The translations under genes were made by a program, and so were the position numbers. From assembly GCA_028023455.1 (NCBI GenBank), contig JAQFVV010012403.1, positions 496,001 to 560,000 of the forward strand: DNA of 64,000 nt, in the 5' to 3' direction. The stretch's first letter is position 1, and each line of letters opens with the position of its first letter. This document shows positions 1 to 11,554 of the stretch, in pieces. The DNA is from Epiperipatus broadwayi (lineage: Eukaryota > Onychophora > Udeonychophora > Euonychophora > Peripatidae). The notes below the pieces were generated by a model. The model searched no databases, was not told where the DNA came from, and saw only the letters and a program-made list of their open reading frames with translations.

Positions 1-76
1 CAAGCAAGTTGCTTGCAGACACTTGTCACGGGTTTGCTTCCCGGCCTATGCTTTGACATACAAAAGAAAAAAAAAG
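1..76 (+). mobile_element. tRNA-derived SINE, 5'-truncated by window edge
   Basis: This is the 3' part of the same tRNA-derived SINE found at 32916-33019. A B-box-like stretch (GGTTTGCTTCCCGGCC) is followed by the family tail ATGCTTTGACATAC and an A-rich end. The 5' part lies outside the window, so completeness cannot be judged. Confidence 0.7.
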
Positions 77-131
77 ATTATAAAGTAGAAAAAATAATTA
101 AAGAAACTGTAAATGTATTTTCATATATATA

Positions 132-745
132 ATGAATAATATTTTTATAGTATAATTTTCATTACAGCACTCTTACACAAGGTAGAGAATGTTTACTATA
201 CACTTTTAACACCTTGGGAGGGATGTAATCATAAACATATGTGAAAGACAAGTGACCACAGTATCTTACACATATCTTTATCACTGTTTAGTATATCTAT
301 AGACAGCAAATTACTAAAGTTTAATTGATGAGTGTCAATCATACAGCGCTCACAACTTTAACACTAACCACTTATTGAAAGTATATTAATAATTTTTATT
401 AGTCACTCATTAGACTAGAGATTATTCAATAATGAATAATATTTCTATAATGTAATTTTCATCACACTACTCTCCAACCCAAGGTAGGAAATATGTGTAA
501 GAGATTGTGGTTTGGATCAACTGATGTGCTGCTTCTGCACAAAATATGGATCTTGGGGATCGTAGATCTTTTTCATGTCTTTGATCATATGTTTATGATT
601 ACATCCCTCCACAAGATGTTAAAAGTGGATAGAACCCATTTCCTACCTTACGTAAGAGTGGTGTAATGAAAATTACAATACAGAAATATCCACTATTGGA
701 TAATCTCTAGTCTAATGAGTGACAATAAAATTTATTAATATTTTC
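132..745. repeat. Complex foldback repeat with decayed hammerhead-like centre
   Basis: Segments around 132-245 and 430-497 are similar to each other in direct orientation. Both are inverted relative to 548-722, where TTTCCTACCTTACGTAAGAG, GTAATGAAAATTAC and TAATCTCTAGTCTAATGAG mirror the left copies. Between the arms (513-561, plus strand) sits a decayed hammerhead-like motif: CTGATG, a TGC/GCA hairpin, AAAA, then CTTGGGGATC. The block resembles the hammerhead foldback families elsewhere in the window but is older. Confidence 0.6.
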
Positions 746-2158
746 AGATATAATCTTACAAATTACAGCAAATGTATAAACTTATTGTATGAAATCAAGT
801 TTAACTACCAAGAAAATGATAGAGCATAGTTATTATGAAGTAAACTAAAGCAATGTTTATGAGCTGTTGGGTCTCAGGAGCTCTTTTATTTTATATGTGG
901 AATTTAAAAAAGCATTAAAGTATATGTTATAAATAATAAAAAAGACATTTGCTGTGAAATGTGAATTTTACTATTTTCTGTAACTATAACAGAACCAGAA
1001 AGCAAATTTATTAGGAGACCTTATATTTTGTAATCATGGGCAAAGAAATTGTTTTATGGTAATTATTCACTCTTTATTATTAGTTGTCATAAAAAAAAAT
1101 CAATAAACGTTTACTTTCCTGTTAGTTGAATTTAAATTTTTATTAAAGTAAGACTAGTTCACAGATTGGGTGAGTTCATTTAGTTTGGGCGAGTTCATTA
1201 CATGTCCAAATGTTCTAGGTATGCGATTGAATTAAGGGGAATAAGATAAACTATGCAAATATTTCATTAAGATTTGAGGGTTTTTTTTTACAAAGTTGCC
1301 TTATTATCTTTTATTACTCCTTAACAAAAAAAAAAAAAATCTCTTAGTTTTTAATGCCAAAATTTGAATTGCTTACAATAATAATTGATAAATTATTTAT
1401 TGTTCCATTATTAGTAAACTAAATTCTAATTTTTCACAGACAAAGAAAATGTTACTTAAACAAATGATAATAAACAGCTCTTATTCACTGTTAAAGCAAT
1501 TAATGGCAACCTGTCAAAAATTATGGAAAATAAATTATTAAAAATAATAAGTATTTAATTTTTTGTAAAAAAAAAATGTTGTAATAGAGTGGAAAATTCC
1601 TTTCATCTTGTAATAACATTCTTCTGAATAATTCTGATTTTTTTATAAATAATTAATTACTTTAATTGCCTTTCTTTTAGAAACAATTTATACATCATTG
1701 TACTAGGAATATTTTAAATTGAAAAGCTTAGGAAATTACGATTATGTATTAATAGACACTAATTATGCATATTTAAGTAGGGATACAATTGCATAATAGC
1801 AGCATAGGAGAAATAAAAGAAAGATGACTTAATGAAAACTTCATCAAATATTAATGTCGTAAAATTAAAGAAAGTAAAAATGTCCCGCTAATAAAACACA
1901 AACAAGCATGCACATGGTAGTTTGAATTTTAAATAAAAGTAAACCAGCAATATGGGGTGTGCATATATACAATATACTAATTACTTACGTATTTGATGTG
2001 CTGCCTCTGTGATGGGAGAATGCCAAACCTTTCTCAGTGGTGTGTGTGGAGAGAGGGATGTTGTGATAACAGAATGCCATAATTGTGACATTTTACTATA
2101 GCATTCTGGGCACTGCAACATGGGCAGCAGGTCTAGTACATAAGTACTATATTCTCAC
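746..2158. other. AT-rich non-coding stretch
   Basis: I see no gene, recognisable transposon or structured repeat here beyond short homopolymer runs. It is probably intergenic or intronic. Confidence 0.5.
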
Positions 2159-2173
2159 ATGCTAATTCACTCT

Positions 2174-2266
2174 TTTTTTTCTTCATATGTCAAAGCGTTG
2201 ACTGGGAAGCGAACCTGGGCCAGCTGCTTATAAGGCAACTATGCTAACCACAAAGCCACCAATGCT
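2174..2266 (-). mobile_element. tRNA-derived SINE
   Basis: On the minus strand this reads from the A-box region (CATTGGTGGCTTTGTGGTTAG) through a B-box-like GGTTCGCTTCCCAG to the tail CGCTTTGACATATG and a poly-A (poly-T on plus). It is flanked by imperfect 15-bp direct repeats at 2159-2173 and 2262-2276 (ATGCTAATTSACTCT, one mismatch), consistent with LINE-mediated insertion. The right repeat overlaps the SINE head. Confidence 0.8.
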
Positions 2267-2361
2267 AATTGACTCTTAAGTTTACATAAATATAAAATAG
2301 AAAAAAAACATGAAAATTATTTTTATTTATGAATATGTATTATTTTTATGGTAATAACTAA

Positions 2362-2466
2362 ACGATTTTATTGCTTGGGAGTTTCATAAGATGTTCTAGA
2401 TAAGAAGTACCAAAACTGGAATTAATCCCATGATATTACATTCCAGAATCATTAAACTATGCAGGG
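2362..2466 (-). mobile_element. Second SINE-like family, old copy
   Basis: Similar to 4708-4822 and 51660-51770. Shared landmarks on plus are GGAGTTTCATAAGA, ACTGGAATTAATCCCAT and TTCCAGAATCATTAAACTATG. On the minus strand they read as a tRNA-like head with a degenerate B box. Diverged; the tRNA origin is inferred. Confidence 0.45.
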
Positions 2467-3204
2467 ATTATTTTTTATAGTGATCTAACACTAATATAAT
2501 TATTTGTATAAATAGTCATGTTTCATATTTCAATAACTAGAAATGTATAGACGATAAAACTGTGCACTAAGTAATTGTAAGCCATAAGAGTTTTATCAAT
2601 GTAAAACTACTTTGGTATATTTGCAGATCTTGTTAGCGATTCCAAGTGGTTAATATCTGGAAGTGCAGTAAACTGTGAGCTTTGATTTACTAAATTAAGC
2701 TCAAAGCATTAATCAGCTCATCAAAATTAGACTTTTGAAATCAAAACAATGCTCTTTGTTTGAGCAAGCTCACTGCCATGGTTTGATATTTTACTGAAAA
2801 GTTCAAAAATTGGCTTAAAGTGATGGATCACAGATAATGGCAGCCATTTTGAAGGTTATGAATATAAAACATTTTTTTATTAAAGATTAATTCATGCATA
2901 AGCTTAGAATTACCCACGGAATATGTATAGTATTTGTTATAATGATATGTAAGCAGCACAAATAAAAGTAAAAAAAAAAACAAACAGAATGGTTAAGTAT
3001 TTGGAGATCATGTGATGATTGAGCACAAAGTAACAGTTGATTTTTGAATTATGGGTATTCAACTCTCCGGAACAGCAATCTATTGCTATACTAAATTATC
3101 TGAATAAAAAAAAAACATTTTCTTTATTTGAAATTATGACATAAAATACTTATATTTCAAACAATAATAAAAATTAGATATTGCTTTATTTTCAAACCAT
3201 AATA
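2467..3204. other. AT-rich stretch, nothing identified
   Basis: I found no convincing coding sequence, RNA gene or repeat copy here. Confidence 0.4.
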
Positions 3205-3256
3205 TAATTAGAGGGGATTTGAACCCAGACTTTCAAACTCCCCTCAGCTATCCACT
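3205..3256 (-). repeat. tRNA-like SINE fragment (third type)
   Basis: On the minus strand the piece reads GTGGATAGCTGAGGGGAG followed by GTCTGGGTTCAAATCCCCTC. This resembles tRNA A- and B-box spacing. A similar motif pair occurs at 56215-56325. It is too short and worn to call a functional tRNA. Confidence 0.35.
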
Positions 3257-3282
3257 CCATATATAACTAATACACATGACCA

Positions 3283-3535
3283 CATATATGTGAAAAAGTC
3301 AAATGATCTCCAGTACAAGTATTTCGTGCTAAACAGCACTTATAATTTGGTCCAGATCATCGTCTCCCACGCACATATATAATCAGTGTTCAGTTTATAT
3401 TAATATAGCAAATCTTCAAACTTTAGTGAACCGGTTTCAATCTTCTCCACCCTCTAATTCTTCAGCCATCAATATTATTGAAAATCTGATGATGGAATGT
3501 TCAAAGTCTTCATTGATGCCAATATTGTTGTTTTT
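3283..3535 (-). mobile_element. 475-bp hammerhead-repeat family, partial monomer
   Basis: Collinear with the right arm of the foldback at 31470-32426 when read on the minus strand. Landmarks are GAACATTCCATCATCAGATTTTC, a GTTTGAAGATT stretch and GATGATCTGGACCAA. The hammerhead region is 3303-3360 (minus). Stem II and the following core are GTGCTGTTTAGCAC then GAAA, keeping the undecayed CG, but CTGATGA has decayed to ATTATAA. Non-functional as a ribozyme, yet informative for the ancestral sequence. Confidence 0.7.
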
Positions 3536-4707
3536 ATATGCTAAATTGTGAACATTAAAATTCACATATATAGCAAACTGTATTGTATTATTCACTTTTA
3601 ACATATACACATATATAGTTGTATATGGTTATATGTATAGCTATTAAAACATGTGTGCATACTGTATATGTGGATCATTATTTTTTCTGAATGTTTTTAA
3701 CCTTTTTTTTTTTTGGGGTGTAATCTTGAACATTGTATCCATGCATGGAAAGAAATTCAAATAATGTCATGCCTGTTTCATGTATATATATATATATATA
3801 TTGGCCTTTAATTTAAATTCTATATCTGGGCTAACAATAACAATCTGTAGTTCAATAAATAATTAATAATAATATTGATAAATTTATCCAACGAAATAGT
3901 ATATCATTTTAATGGTTGCACATGAAATATACACCTGTAGATAATGTCATAATAAAATATGACAACAAGTGAGGAATGATAATGAAAACATTTGAGGGGA
4001 TTTGATGATATGGGACAACAAATGAAGTTAGTTCAGGATAAATGTATTCTGGGAATCTTTAGACTTTTTCTGGTGTCTTTAGTCATTTGTTTGTGAAAAA
4101 TTATATAGAACGTTCCAAACATATGTATTTTAATAATCTATAATGGTTTTTTTTTAAATTAATTTCTTCTCTTTTAATATTTTTTTTACTATTTTTTCTG
4201 AAGAACCTATTACATGGTATAAATCAATTCCCAACCTCATTAGTTCCTGCACTTCCTTAACTTTTACTAAATTATTCAGTACATCCTATTCATTGTGATA
4301 AGAAAAAAACTGTAAGTAAGTTATCATAAAAGTTTTGTTCGATAAATAAATCTTAATGGGGCATTTTGAATTATTGAACCCTGCAATGAAAAGAAGTTTA
4401 TGCAACTTCATTGTATCCATATCTGAAAAGAAACTTGAAATGTTGCTGGTGTGGCTGATAGAAAGTATCAAAATGGAGTAGTCTGTAAATGTTGATAACA
4501 AAACTTTTTGGGGAATATATTAATAACATAATATATTTATTTATCTGCTATTGACTGTATCCCCTAGTCAAGCTTCATGTAATCCTTGAAGACATGGGTA
4601 CCGCAGGTTGAGCACCCCTGGTATAAATTAAAAAGGAAATAGCCATAATTTCAGTTTGCAATAAAAATTGGACAAGATTGTTGATAAATATTACATTAAA
4701 AAGTAAT
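3536..4707. other. AT-rich stretch with short TA repeat
   Basis: A short (TA)n run lies near 3782-3800. No supported gene. A small GC-richer patch (CGCAGGTTGAGCACCCCTGG, 4602-4621) is unexplained. Confidence 0.4.
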
Positions 4708-4938
4708 TGAATGGCTTTATAGTATGGGAGTTCATAAGAAGATTGAATGCTGGAAATACCATAACTGGAATTGATCCAATAATCTTACAATCCAGAATCC
4801 CTTTTACTGCATTAAACCATGCAAGAGAAAAATAAATGATTGAATGGCTTTATTGTCAAAAGTTCTAAAATAGGAATTGATCTGAAAGCCTTTACATTTC
4901 AGAGTCTGATACATTGTCATTGCGCTAAACCACATTAC
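4708..4938 (-). mobile_element. Two adjacent second-family SINE-like copies
   Basis: Copy one (4708-4822) and copy two (4838-4938) both begin on plus with AATGGCTTTAT and end with CATTAAACCATG or GCGCTAAACCACATTA. Read on minus they start with a tRNA-like TGGTTTAGCGCAATGAC and carry a degenerate B box (GATCAATTCC). The tandem placement suggests one insertion next to or within another. Confidence 0.5.
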
Positions 4939-5004
4939 TTTATGTTTTATTCCAAGTTCCAATAATATTTGGATATACATAATTTTCTGCACATGTATCA
5001 TCAA

Positions 5005-5690
5005 CATTTTTCAACCATTATCGATCCACTACAGGATGAAGGTCTCTCCAAGTTCAAGCTCCTTGTCTGAACTCTAGCCTCTATTCTCTACATTATGCCA
5101 GAACTCTTTTTTATCTCATCCATCTCACATGTGGTCTCTTTCTAGGTCTTTTACAATCTCTTGGAATCCAGTTTAAGATTTCAACTGTTCATTTATTATC
5201 TCTTCTAGCAAAATATCTATCCCAACTCCACTTACATCTTTTAATTATTTCAGTAATATATATCATCATCATCATAATTTTCAACCATTATTGATCCACT
5301 GCAGGATGAAGGTCTCTCCAAGTTCAATTCATCTTCTCTGATCTGTAGCCTTTTTCTCCACATCCCCCTTAGCACACTTCCTTATTTCATCCAACCATCT
5401 CACATATGGACTTTTTCTAGGTCTTTTACAATCTCTTGGAATCCAGTTTAAGATTTCAACTGTCCATCTATTATCTCTTCTAGAAAACTATCTATGCCAA
5501 CTCCACTTCACTCTTTTAATTATTTCAGTAATATATCATCATCATAATTTTCAACCATTATTGATGCACTGCAAGATGAAAGCCTCTCCATGTTCAATTC
5601 ATCTTCTCCAATACCTAGCCTCTGATCCCCATATTACCCCTGCACATTTCCTTATTTCATCTGTTTATTTCACATGTGGTCTGTTTCACA
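5005..5690 (-). mobile_element. LINE 3'-end fragments in three tandem copies
   Basis: The landmark TCAACCATTATTGATCCACT recurs at 5011, 5281 and 5551, giving a 270-bp period with the third copy truncated. On the minus strand the copies encode a broken C-terminal tail seen in invertebrate non-LTR retrotransposon proteins: RWTVEILNWIPRDCKRPRK, then an RPHVRW-like stretch (SPYVRW here). It is followed by a 3' UTR with a CAT/ATG-rich end. No reverse transcriptase domain remains, and stops and frameshifts interrupt the frame. Confidence 0.65.
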
Positions 5691-6696
5691 TATATAAAAG
5701 AGGAAATTCTGTAGGAGATATTACATGAAATAGATGACATATTAAAAAAGAGTAAGGGAATAGTTTTAAACTAACAGATACTATTAATTAATTTATATCT
5801 TGGAAGATACAGAGAGAATTTAATTTTATATTTAATTTTTATCCATTTTAAACACCCATTCCATATGTTCTGGTTTTTTGCTTTATCTAGTTACATATTG
5901 TTAAAAGTAAGTAGCATATTTATTAAAAATACTTTTTAAAAATTTTGCAGTTGAAACAAGATTAAAATAATTTTCATGCAATATTGTATTAAATTGTTCA
6001 TTGTGGAATATTGAAACAATTTTCTTTAAAAAGGAGAAAAGTTTATATAATAGCAAATGATTAATAATTATTTTTTATTTTGCAACAGGTGTAATAAAAA
6101 ACAATAATTTTCATTTTTAATTATAGAAAAAAAAATTCATTATAAATTTTAAAATTTTTATTTTACATTTATTTTTGTGAATAATATTATATTAATACGT
6201 ATATATATATATTCAATGGAACCAATAAATCCATAGTAGCTGTCTTGATATCCATGGTTACCATAAATCCATTCCTAGTGTCAAATACTATATAAATATA
6301 CAATTTCTACACATATATAAAGTACATAAAATTTTAACATAACTATCTCATATTCAGTATTTCTAGTGATTCAAAACTAAAACTTATTTATTGCATACAT
6401 TAATCTCTTTTAGACCACAGCACCATTAGCAGCCCCTAGTAGCCCCTGTTCAGAAGTTTAGAGTTTCAACTGAGTTTGTGCAGAATTGGTAAATTGTACA
6501 CATACAGGTCTTAGACCATTTATTCTGCCATTCTATTATGATTAAAAAAATGAATGTATTTTTTTACTACGATAAAATTTGAATTTTTTACGATTTTTTT
6601 TTCTAAAATACAATTTGTAATTTTTTTTCTCATTTTTTTTATATTTACTAATTGTAAAGTTTTTTTATGGCTGAATTGCATTCTCTTACCACTTGA
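5691..6696. other. AT-rich stretch, nothing identified
   Basis: Mostly T- and A-rich sequence. I see no supported gene or repeat copy. Confidence 0.4.
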
Positions 6697-6934
6697 TATA
6701 GATATGAAATTGGCATTGCCTGTGTTTGTAAGCCTTCTTTTTCTAAAGTTCATTTTCATGGCGGTTCAGATTTGGAAGCTGCAATGTCAAAAAAAGGCTT
6801 TGGACGCTGCAATGACAAAAAAAAAAAGAATTGGAATCATTTTTTATCTGCAAGGACAACCATGGTAACCACATCTAATGCCTTAATGACTGGATTCAAA
6901 TTTGAAATGGATGATCATGTTTATCCAGGAATCA
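6697..6934 (+). CDS. Candidate exon, unknown protein
   Basis: A 79-codon stretch is open after an in-frame TGA at 6694. It has a possible start at 6784 and another ATG in ACCATGG context at 6861-6865. Its end reads TGFKFEMDDHVYPGI, followed at once by a strong donor (A|GTAAGT at 6934/6935). The local base composition is less AT-rich than its surroundings. Against it: a 28-bp near-duplication (GCTGCAATG followed by an A run) and phase 1 at its end, which does not join directly to the exon at 9311. It may be an upstream exon with an intermediate exon not recognised, or a chance ORF. Confidence 0.3.
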
Positions 6935-9062
6935 GTAAGTATTAAATTACTTTTATTACTTATTTTTTATCACTTATTTTTTTATATAATTAAATATATG
7001 TAGAAAACAATAAATATGTTATACAAATTTAGGCAATTTACATTGCAATGATATAAAAACATACCCATCCAGATTCAATCATATACCTATATTTAGTGCA
7101 ATATGTAAGATATATTATGATTTTATTTATATGATTGTTTATATGCTCATTCAATTATTGCATGATTACAGTAGTGTTGTATTCATTTTTTTTTACAATT
7201 TTGTAATAATCTTAGGAACACAGACTTTCAAGCATTCTCAGACATTCAATCTCATACATCATAATCAGTGACCATAATAAAAAAATTTATTTTGTTGTTT
7301 ATTATATGTTTTCATAAATTACAAGTTACTAAAGTTCTTTTTGCATAATATCTCATGCACTGTTCTTACTGTTATTTTTTTTTGCTCTCACTAAAACAAA
7401 ACATTTCTAACAAATCTGCATGGAAGGACTAGCAAATATTCTGCATGGAAGGACAAGATCTGAGTCTGCCAATAAAAAATGAAAGTCATCAATCACACAG
7501 TTTTTATAATTTCTAATATAAAAAATTATTTCAGGTAAGACAAGTTATATATCATTTTTTTCAGCATTTTATGACAAATGTGATGAAGCTATCTATGAAA
7601 TTATCATTTTAACATTTAACTTTCAAAATTTAGAATTTGTGAACCAATGTAAAAATAAACATGTTTCAAAGTATTAAAAATCTATTTTTTTCTTACATTT
7701 TTTTGACATAATGACCATTTTATCAGTTTTATTACATTCTTTCATATTTTCTGGTTCTAACAATGTATATACTTTTATATTTACTGTATTCAAACAGAAG
7801 ATATGCTATAAATTATATTAAAGATGGTGTCTTGGACTTTAAGAGTTAAGAGATTAACAACAGTCAATAACAAAAATAAAATAAAATAATATATAGTACA
7901 AACATAAATGTGTATTGATATTTATACTATAGATATTAACATTAAAGCATTTCTTAATTATATGTTAAATTTATTTTTATTTATTCTGCATTTATAAGTA
8001 CTGTAGTTATTTTTATTATTAGATAGAGACTAGATCAAATTTTTTAAAAAATAAAAAAGCACACAAAAATGAATATAATTAAAACATATAAAAATTATGT
8101 AACACAAATTAAGTTTCTAATCTTAGTCTTGATTCTTTCAGTAATCAAAATTGATAATGTTAAAATGCAAAAAATACAGTACTTCAATGTTATTTAATTG
8201 GGATATGACATTTTGTGATGAAAGAACCTAGTGGTTGCAATGTGAATTAAAAAACTGAATTTTTTATTTGATTTCTTTTGTGATCTATATATAAGCATCA
8301 TAGCTCTAAGAATAGGTGGATTCATTCTATTTTTGATCTTTTTTTCAACATTAAGAATACTTTTAATTCATAGCCTAGAGGAGGGTGGCTTATTCTCTTT
8401 ATATATATATATATATTGTAACCGATTGGGTTACATGGCACACAGCAACATAATTGCATGTTCACACACACACACACATATATATATATATAAGAAAGAA
8501 ACAGTAGAAATAAACAGTTATAAATTTTTGTAGATATTTTTCTAAGTTTCTGGGAATAAAAATAATAAATAAAAAGTTAAATGACTCTAGATTTAAAAGA
8601 GAATTTTATTATAAATTAAAACATTTAAAAAGATCTAAATATTATATGTAACTCTGATTTTGAAATTTAAAAATAAGCATGTCTACTGGTAATTGTAAAA
8701 ATATCTATCTTTGAAAATTTTTTAATTAATGCTTGTATACATTTCTTTATCTATTTTTAAAAATCTTTGTAGATTAAAAATTTCAAAAGTAGCTTTTAAT
8801 TTAAAGTGCTTTGAAAAGAGTAAAAAATATGTAAATCATACCTTTGGTAAGATTTCAAACTTGCTTTTAAAGGGATTAAAATTCTTTTTAATCAAGATAA
8901 AAAACACTGTTTTAAATTTACTGTTTTTGTCAGTATGGTTTGAACAGTATGTTTTGAACAGTATGGTTCTTAATTTTTGCAAAGTGGCTGGCCAGAATAG
9001 TCTGGTTTGAATTTTTGAAAAGCAGTTGGCAACATCTGTCCAGCTGCAAAGTTGATTATATA
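6935..9062. other. AT-rich stretch, probably intronic or intergenic
   Basis: It contains short CA/TA microsatellites (8402-8416 and 8464-8492) and a duplicated CTGCATGGAAGGAC motif near 7419 and 7440. No supported gene. Confidence 0.4.
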
Positions 9063-9325
9063 TTGTTTCAGCATATTGAAGTTTGCAGCAGTTGGTTTTA
9101 GTTTACCAAAGAGATGGCTGGAAGATTTACACAGAGCTCTCATGAGATGTAGCTGAAATCAAGGCAGGAGATCCAGCAACTGTCTATTGGTTCTAGGGTG
9201 GAGTTTGAATTCACATGGAGGAAAATGACCCACTTCTTTGTGTTAAAATTTATAGCCTTAAATGTGTTCTGAGAAGTTTGCTGGCCTGAAGCTCATTTAC
9301 TCTTAGACAGAAGGGATCTCATGGC
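9063..9325 (+). promoter_or_regulatory. Possible 5' UTR or leader upstream of a small gene
   Basis: This stretch is clearly less AT-rich than its neighbours and lies directly upstream of a convincing coding segment starting at 9326. All frames are interrupted, including an in-frame TGA about 45 bases before the ATG. That fits an untranslated leader or an intron end. I could not place a core promoter. Confidence 0.3.
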
Positions 9326-9436
9326 ATGTCAACAACCATACCTGAATTATACTTTCCTGATGCTGACAAGTGTCTGGATTATACCTATTTTGATGACAGA
9401 CCAAAAACCAAGCTTACCAAGAGAAATTTTGAAAAA
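9311..9436 (+). CDS. Putative first coding exon of a 99-residue unknown protein
   Basis: The frame reads KGSHG then MSTTIPELYFPDADK and continues with a KLTKRNFEK end, up to a donor AAA|GTAATT. The ATG at 9326 is my preferred start (purine at -3). Alternatively, ACAG|AAG at 9310 could be an acceptor, making this an internal exon of 42 codons. Composition is protein-like: charged, with few low-complexity runs. The exon ends in phase 0, matching the exon at 24129. An out-of-frame ATGG at 9321 starts a competing hydrophobic reading frame, so the call is not certain. I do not recognise the family. A transcript read across 9436|24129 would settle it. Confidence 0.45.
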
Positions 9437-11237
9437 GTAATTATAAATATGCTATTTTATTTATATGCAGAGAAGCACCTATAAACTTATATATACAAAA
9501 ATGAGTTGTTTAAAATAATTCATTTAAAAGACATTTTAAAATTTTTAATATTTAATTTAAAGATGTTATGATTAGTTAACGGTGACCTGTGGTAGTGTTA
9601 TATATATAATAATGAAATTTTAAATAATTTCCTTAGTAAAAATAACATTTTAATAACTGATATATATATAAAATATTAGTTTAAAATCATTTATTAAAGG
9701 AGTAAAAAAGGTTTAAATTTATATTTTTAAATTTAAAAAAAAAAACGTTATAATTAGATTTCCAAAAAAAAATATTTTAAATCAATCAGCAATCAACTGT
9801 CAAAAATTTGATAGTATTTATTTTAAAGAAAAAAGACTATATCAAGCAAAGAGAATTAAATGCAAAAATAATCTTTATAGTTTTAAATTAAAATATAATG
9901 TAAATATCAGTGTGTGAATACATGCATACACATATGTATAAAATTTTAAATATTTATACTATTTTTATACAACTGAAAAATTTAATCATCTATTTATTCT
10001 TTTATAAGATGATTGTAATATAAGTCAACTGTACTGCATATTTGTGTATCTATATATGTCAATGCTTGTCAAATAGGATATTGTTGTAAAATTTAATCAT
10101 TTTTTGTCATTATTGAATATCAAGTGAAATATATTAACTGTATATTATAAATCATGTGTCTGTGTGCACATATATATATGTAAACCACAATGTAATATCT
10201 TAAATGTTGTATTAATTACATATATGTAAATAACCATGTGATAATTCGTTATTATTGTATGTTAATCAAAATCAGAAGGCTTAATTTATATGCATAGCCT
10301 TATTCCAGACCTTAATATCATTTTTTAATTTTTATTGTTAATAAACTTGTGTTCAATTATGAAAATTATTCCAGTAATTCTAAATATTTTTACAATATCT
10401 GTTTCCATCATCTCTTGGTCACATACAGTAATAGAGCTTCTGTTCTCCTGAGCTAGATTCATGCAATAACAGCTGATATTTAATGAGGTTTATATTTAGT
10501 GTATGGGCTTCCAGATGATGATGAATATGATGATGATTAATAACATCTTGATTGTTGTTAAGAGTATATTCTTTAAAGCCCATGCACTACCTTTTATTTT
10601 AGTTTAGACTTAGAAATTAACTTTATAGTTGCCCAGAACATTAATGGTACTAAGTGGCCAGAGCATTGATGATTATCAGCATACTTTGATGTCCCAGCAT
10701 TATTGTTTTTGATTATTATATATTTTGATTGCTAAGCATTTAAGTTAGTGCATCCAAATTAATAATTAAATAATTGCCCAAGCTAGCAAAGGTTCAATAG
10801 TTAGCCTCGTCTACAGAAGACCCATTTCCAATCCAGTCACCAGATTGACTGTTGATTTATATTTTTTTATTGTTCAAATCCAGCCACAAGATGAACTGTT
10901 GATTTTATTTAATGTAGTTTGATTGATGGATCATTCATGATGATGGATAATTATTTCTTTTGAGTATTATTTATACTTATTGATAATGTTAGTTGATGTA
11001 TAGTTAATCATGGTTGCTCTAAGAAGTTAACTGATCTAATAGGCTGATCTCTCAGATATCTCTTGATATCATGTTCTCTTTGAATATATAAAATTGCTTA
11101 TATATTTATGATTAAGCATTACTTTAATAATTAATTGGAAATTTTTTTGTTTATTTGGGGTGGATGATTTTCATCAACTCAGGTATGACTTCCTTTCCAC
11201 CCTGATATCCGCATCCTATTACTATATATATATATAT
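9437..11237. other. AT-rich stretch, probably intronic
   Basis: No gene-like composition. A weak duplication of a CCAGTCACCAGATTGACTGTTG-type motif occurs near 10834 and 10880. Confidence 0.4.
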
Positions 11238-11554
11238 GATCACTAGATGGAGCTTACCAATAGCTCTAATCAAGCTTTGTTTTATAAGTGCCGAAAGAGA
11301 AAGAATTCAAAATCTCTATCATAAAGTCCCAGACCAACCATTTTCGAGTTCATGGCTCATCTCAGTGGAATGCTGGAACTCTAGAAATTTTTCTAGTTTC
11401 TAAGAGTCCCAGCGCTCCACTGACATGAGACATAAGCTTGAAACCAATTGTTCTGGAGATAGGGACTTTCTGATTGAGATTTTGAATTCTTTCTCTTTCG
11501 GCACTTATAAAATAAAGCTTGATCAGAGCTATTGGTAAGCTCCATCTAGTGATC
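11238..11554. mobile_element. Foldback element, family 2, with hammerhead-like cores
   Basis: The two halves are inverted copies. GATCACTAGATGGAGCTTAC at 11238 mirrors GTAAGCTCCATCTAGTGATC ending at 11554. The halves meet at CTAGAAATTTTTCTAG. Each arm carries a hammerhead-like region (11320-11380 minus; 11413-11460 plus). On plus: stem I CTCCA/TGGAG, a CTGA..TGA core with two extra bases, a GAG-type stem II, GAAA, a near-palindromic stem III CCAATTGT, then the TC cleavage pair. The inserted bases in the core make both copies probably inactive. Related to 43700-44050. Confidence 0.65.

Noticed and set aside
3487-3500. CTGATGA in the GAAAATCTGATGATGG string of the 475-bp family as a second hammerhead
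   Set aside because: GAAA comes before, not after, CTGATGA with no room for stems, so no type I, II or III layout fits.
6520-6759. Minus-strand open frame opposite the candidate exon
   Set aside because: Lysine- and asparagine-rich because of T runs on plus; no splice signals or motif.
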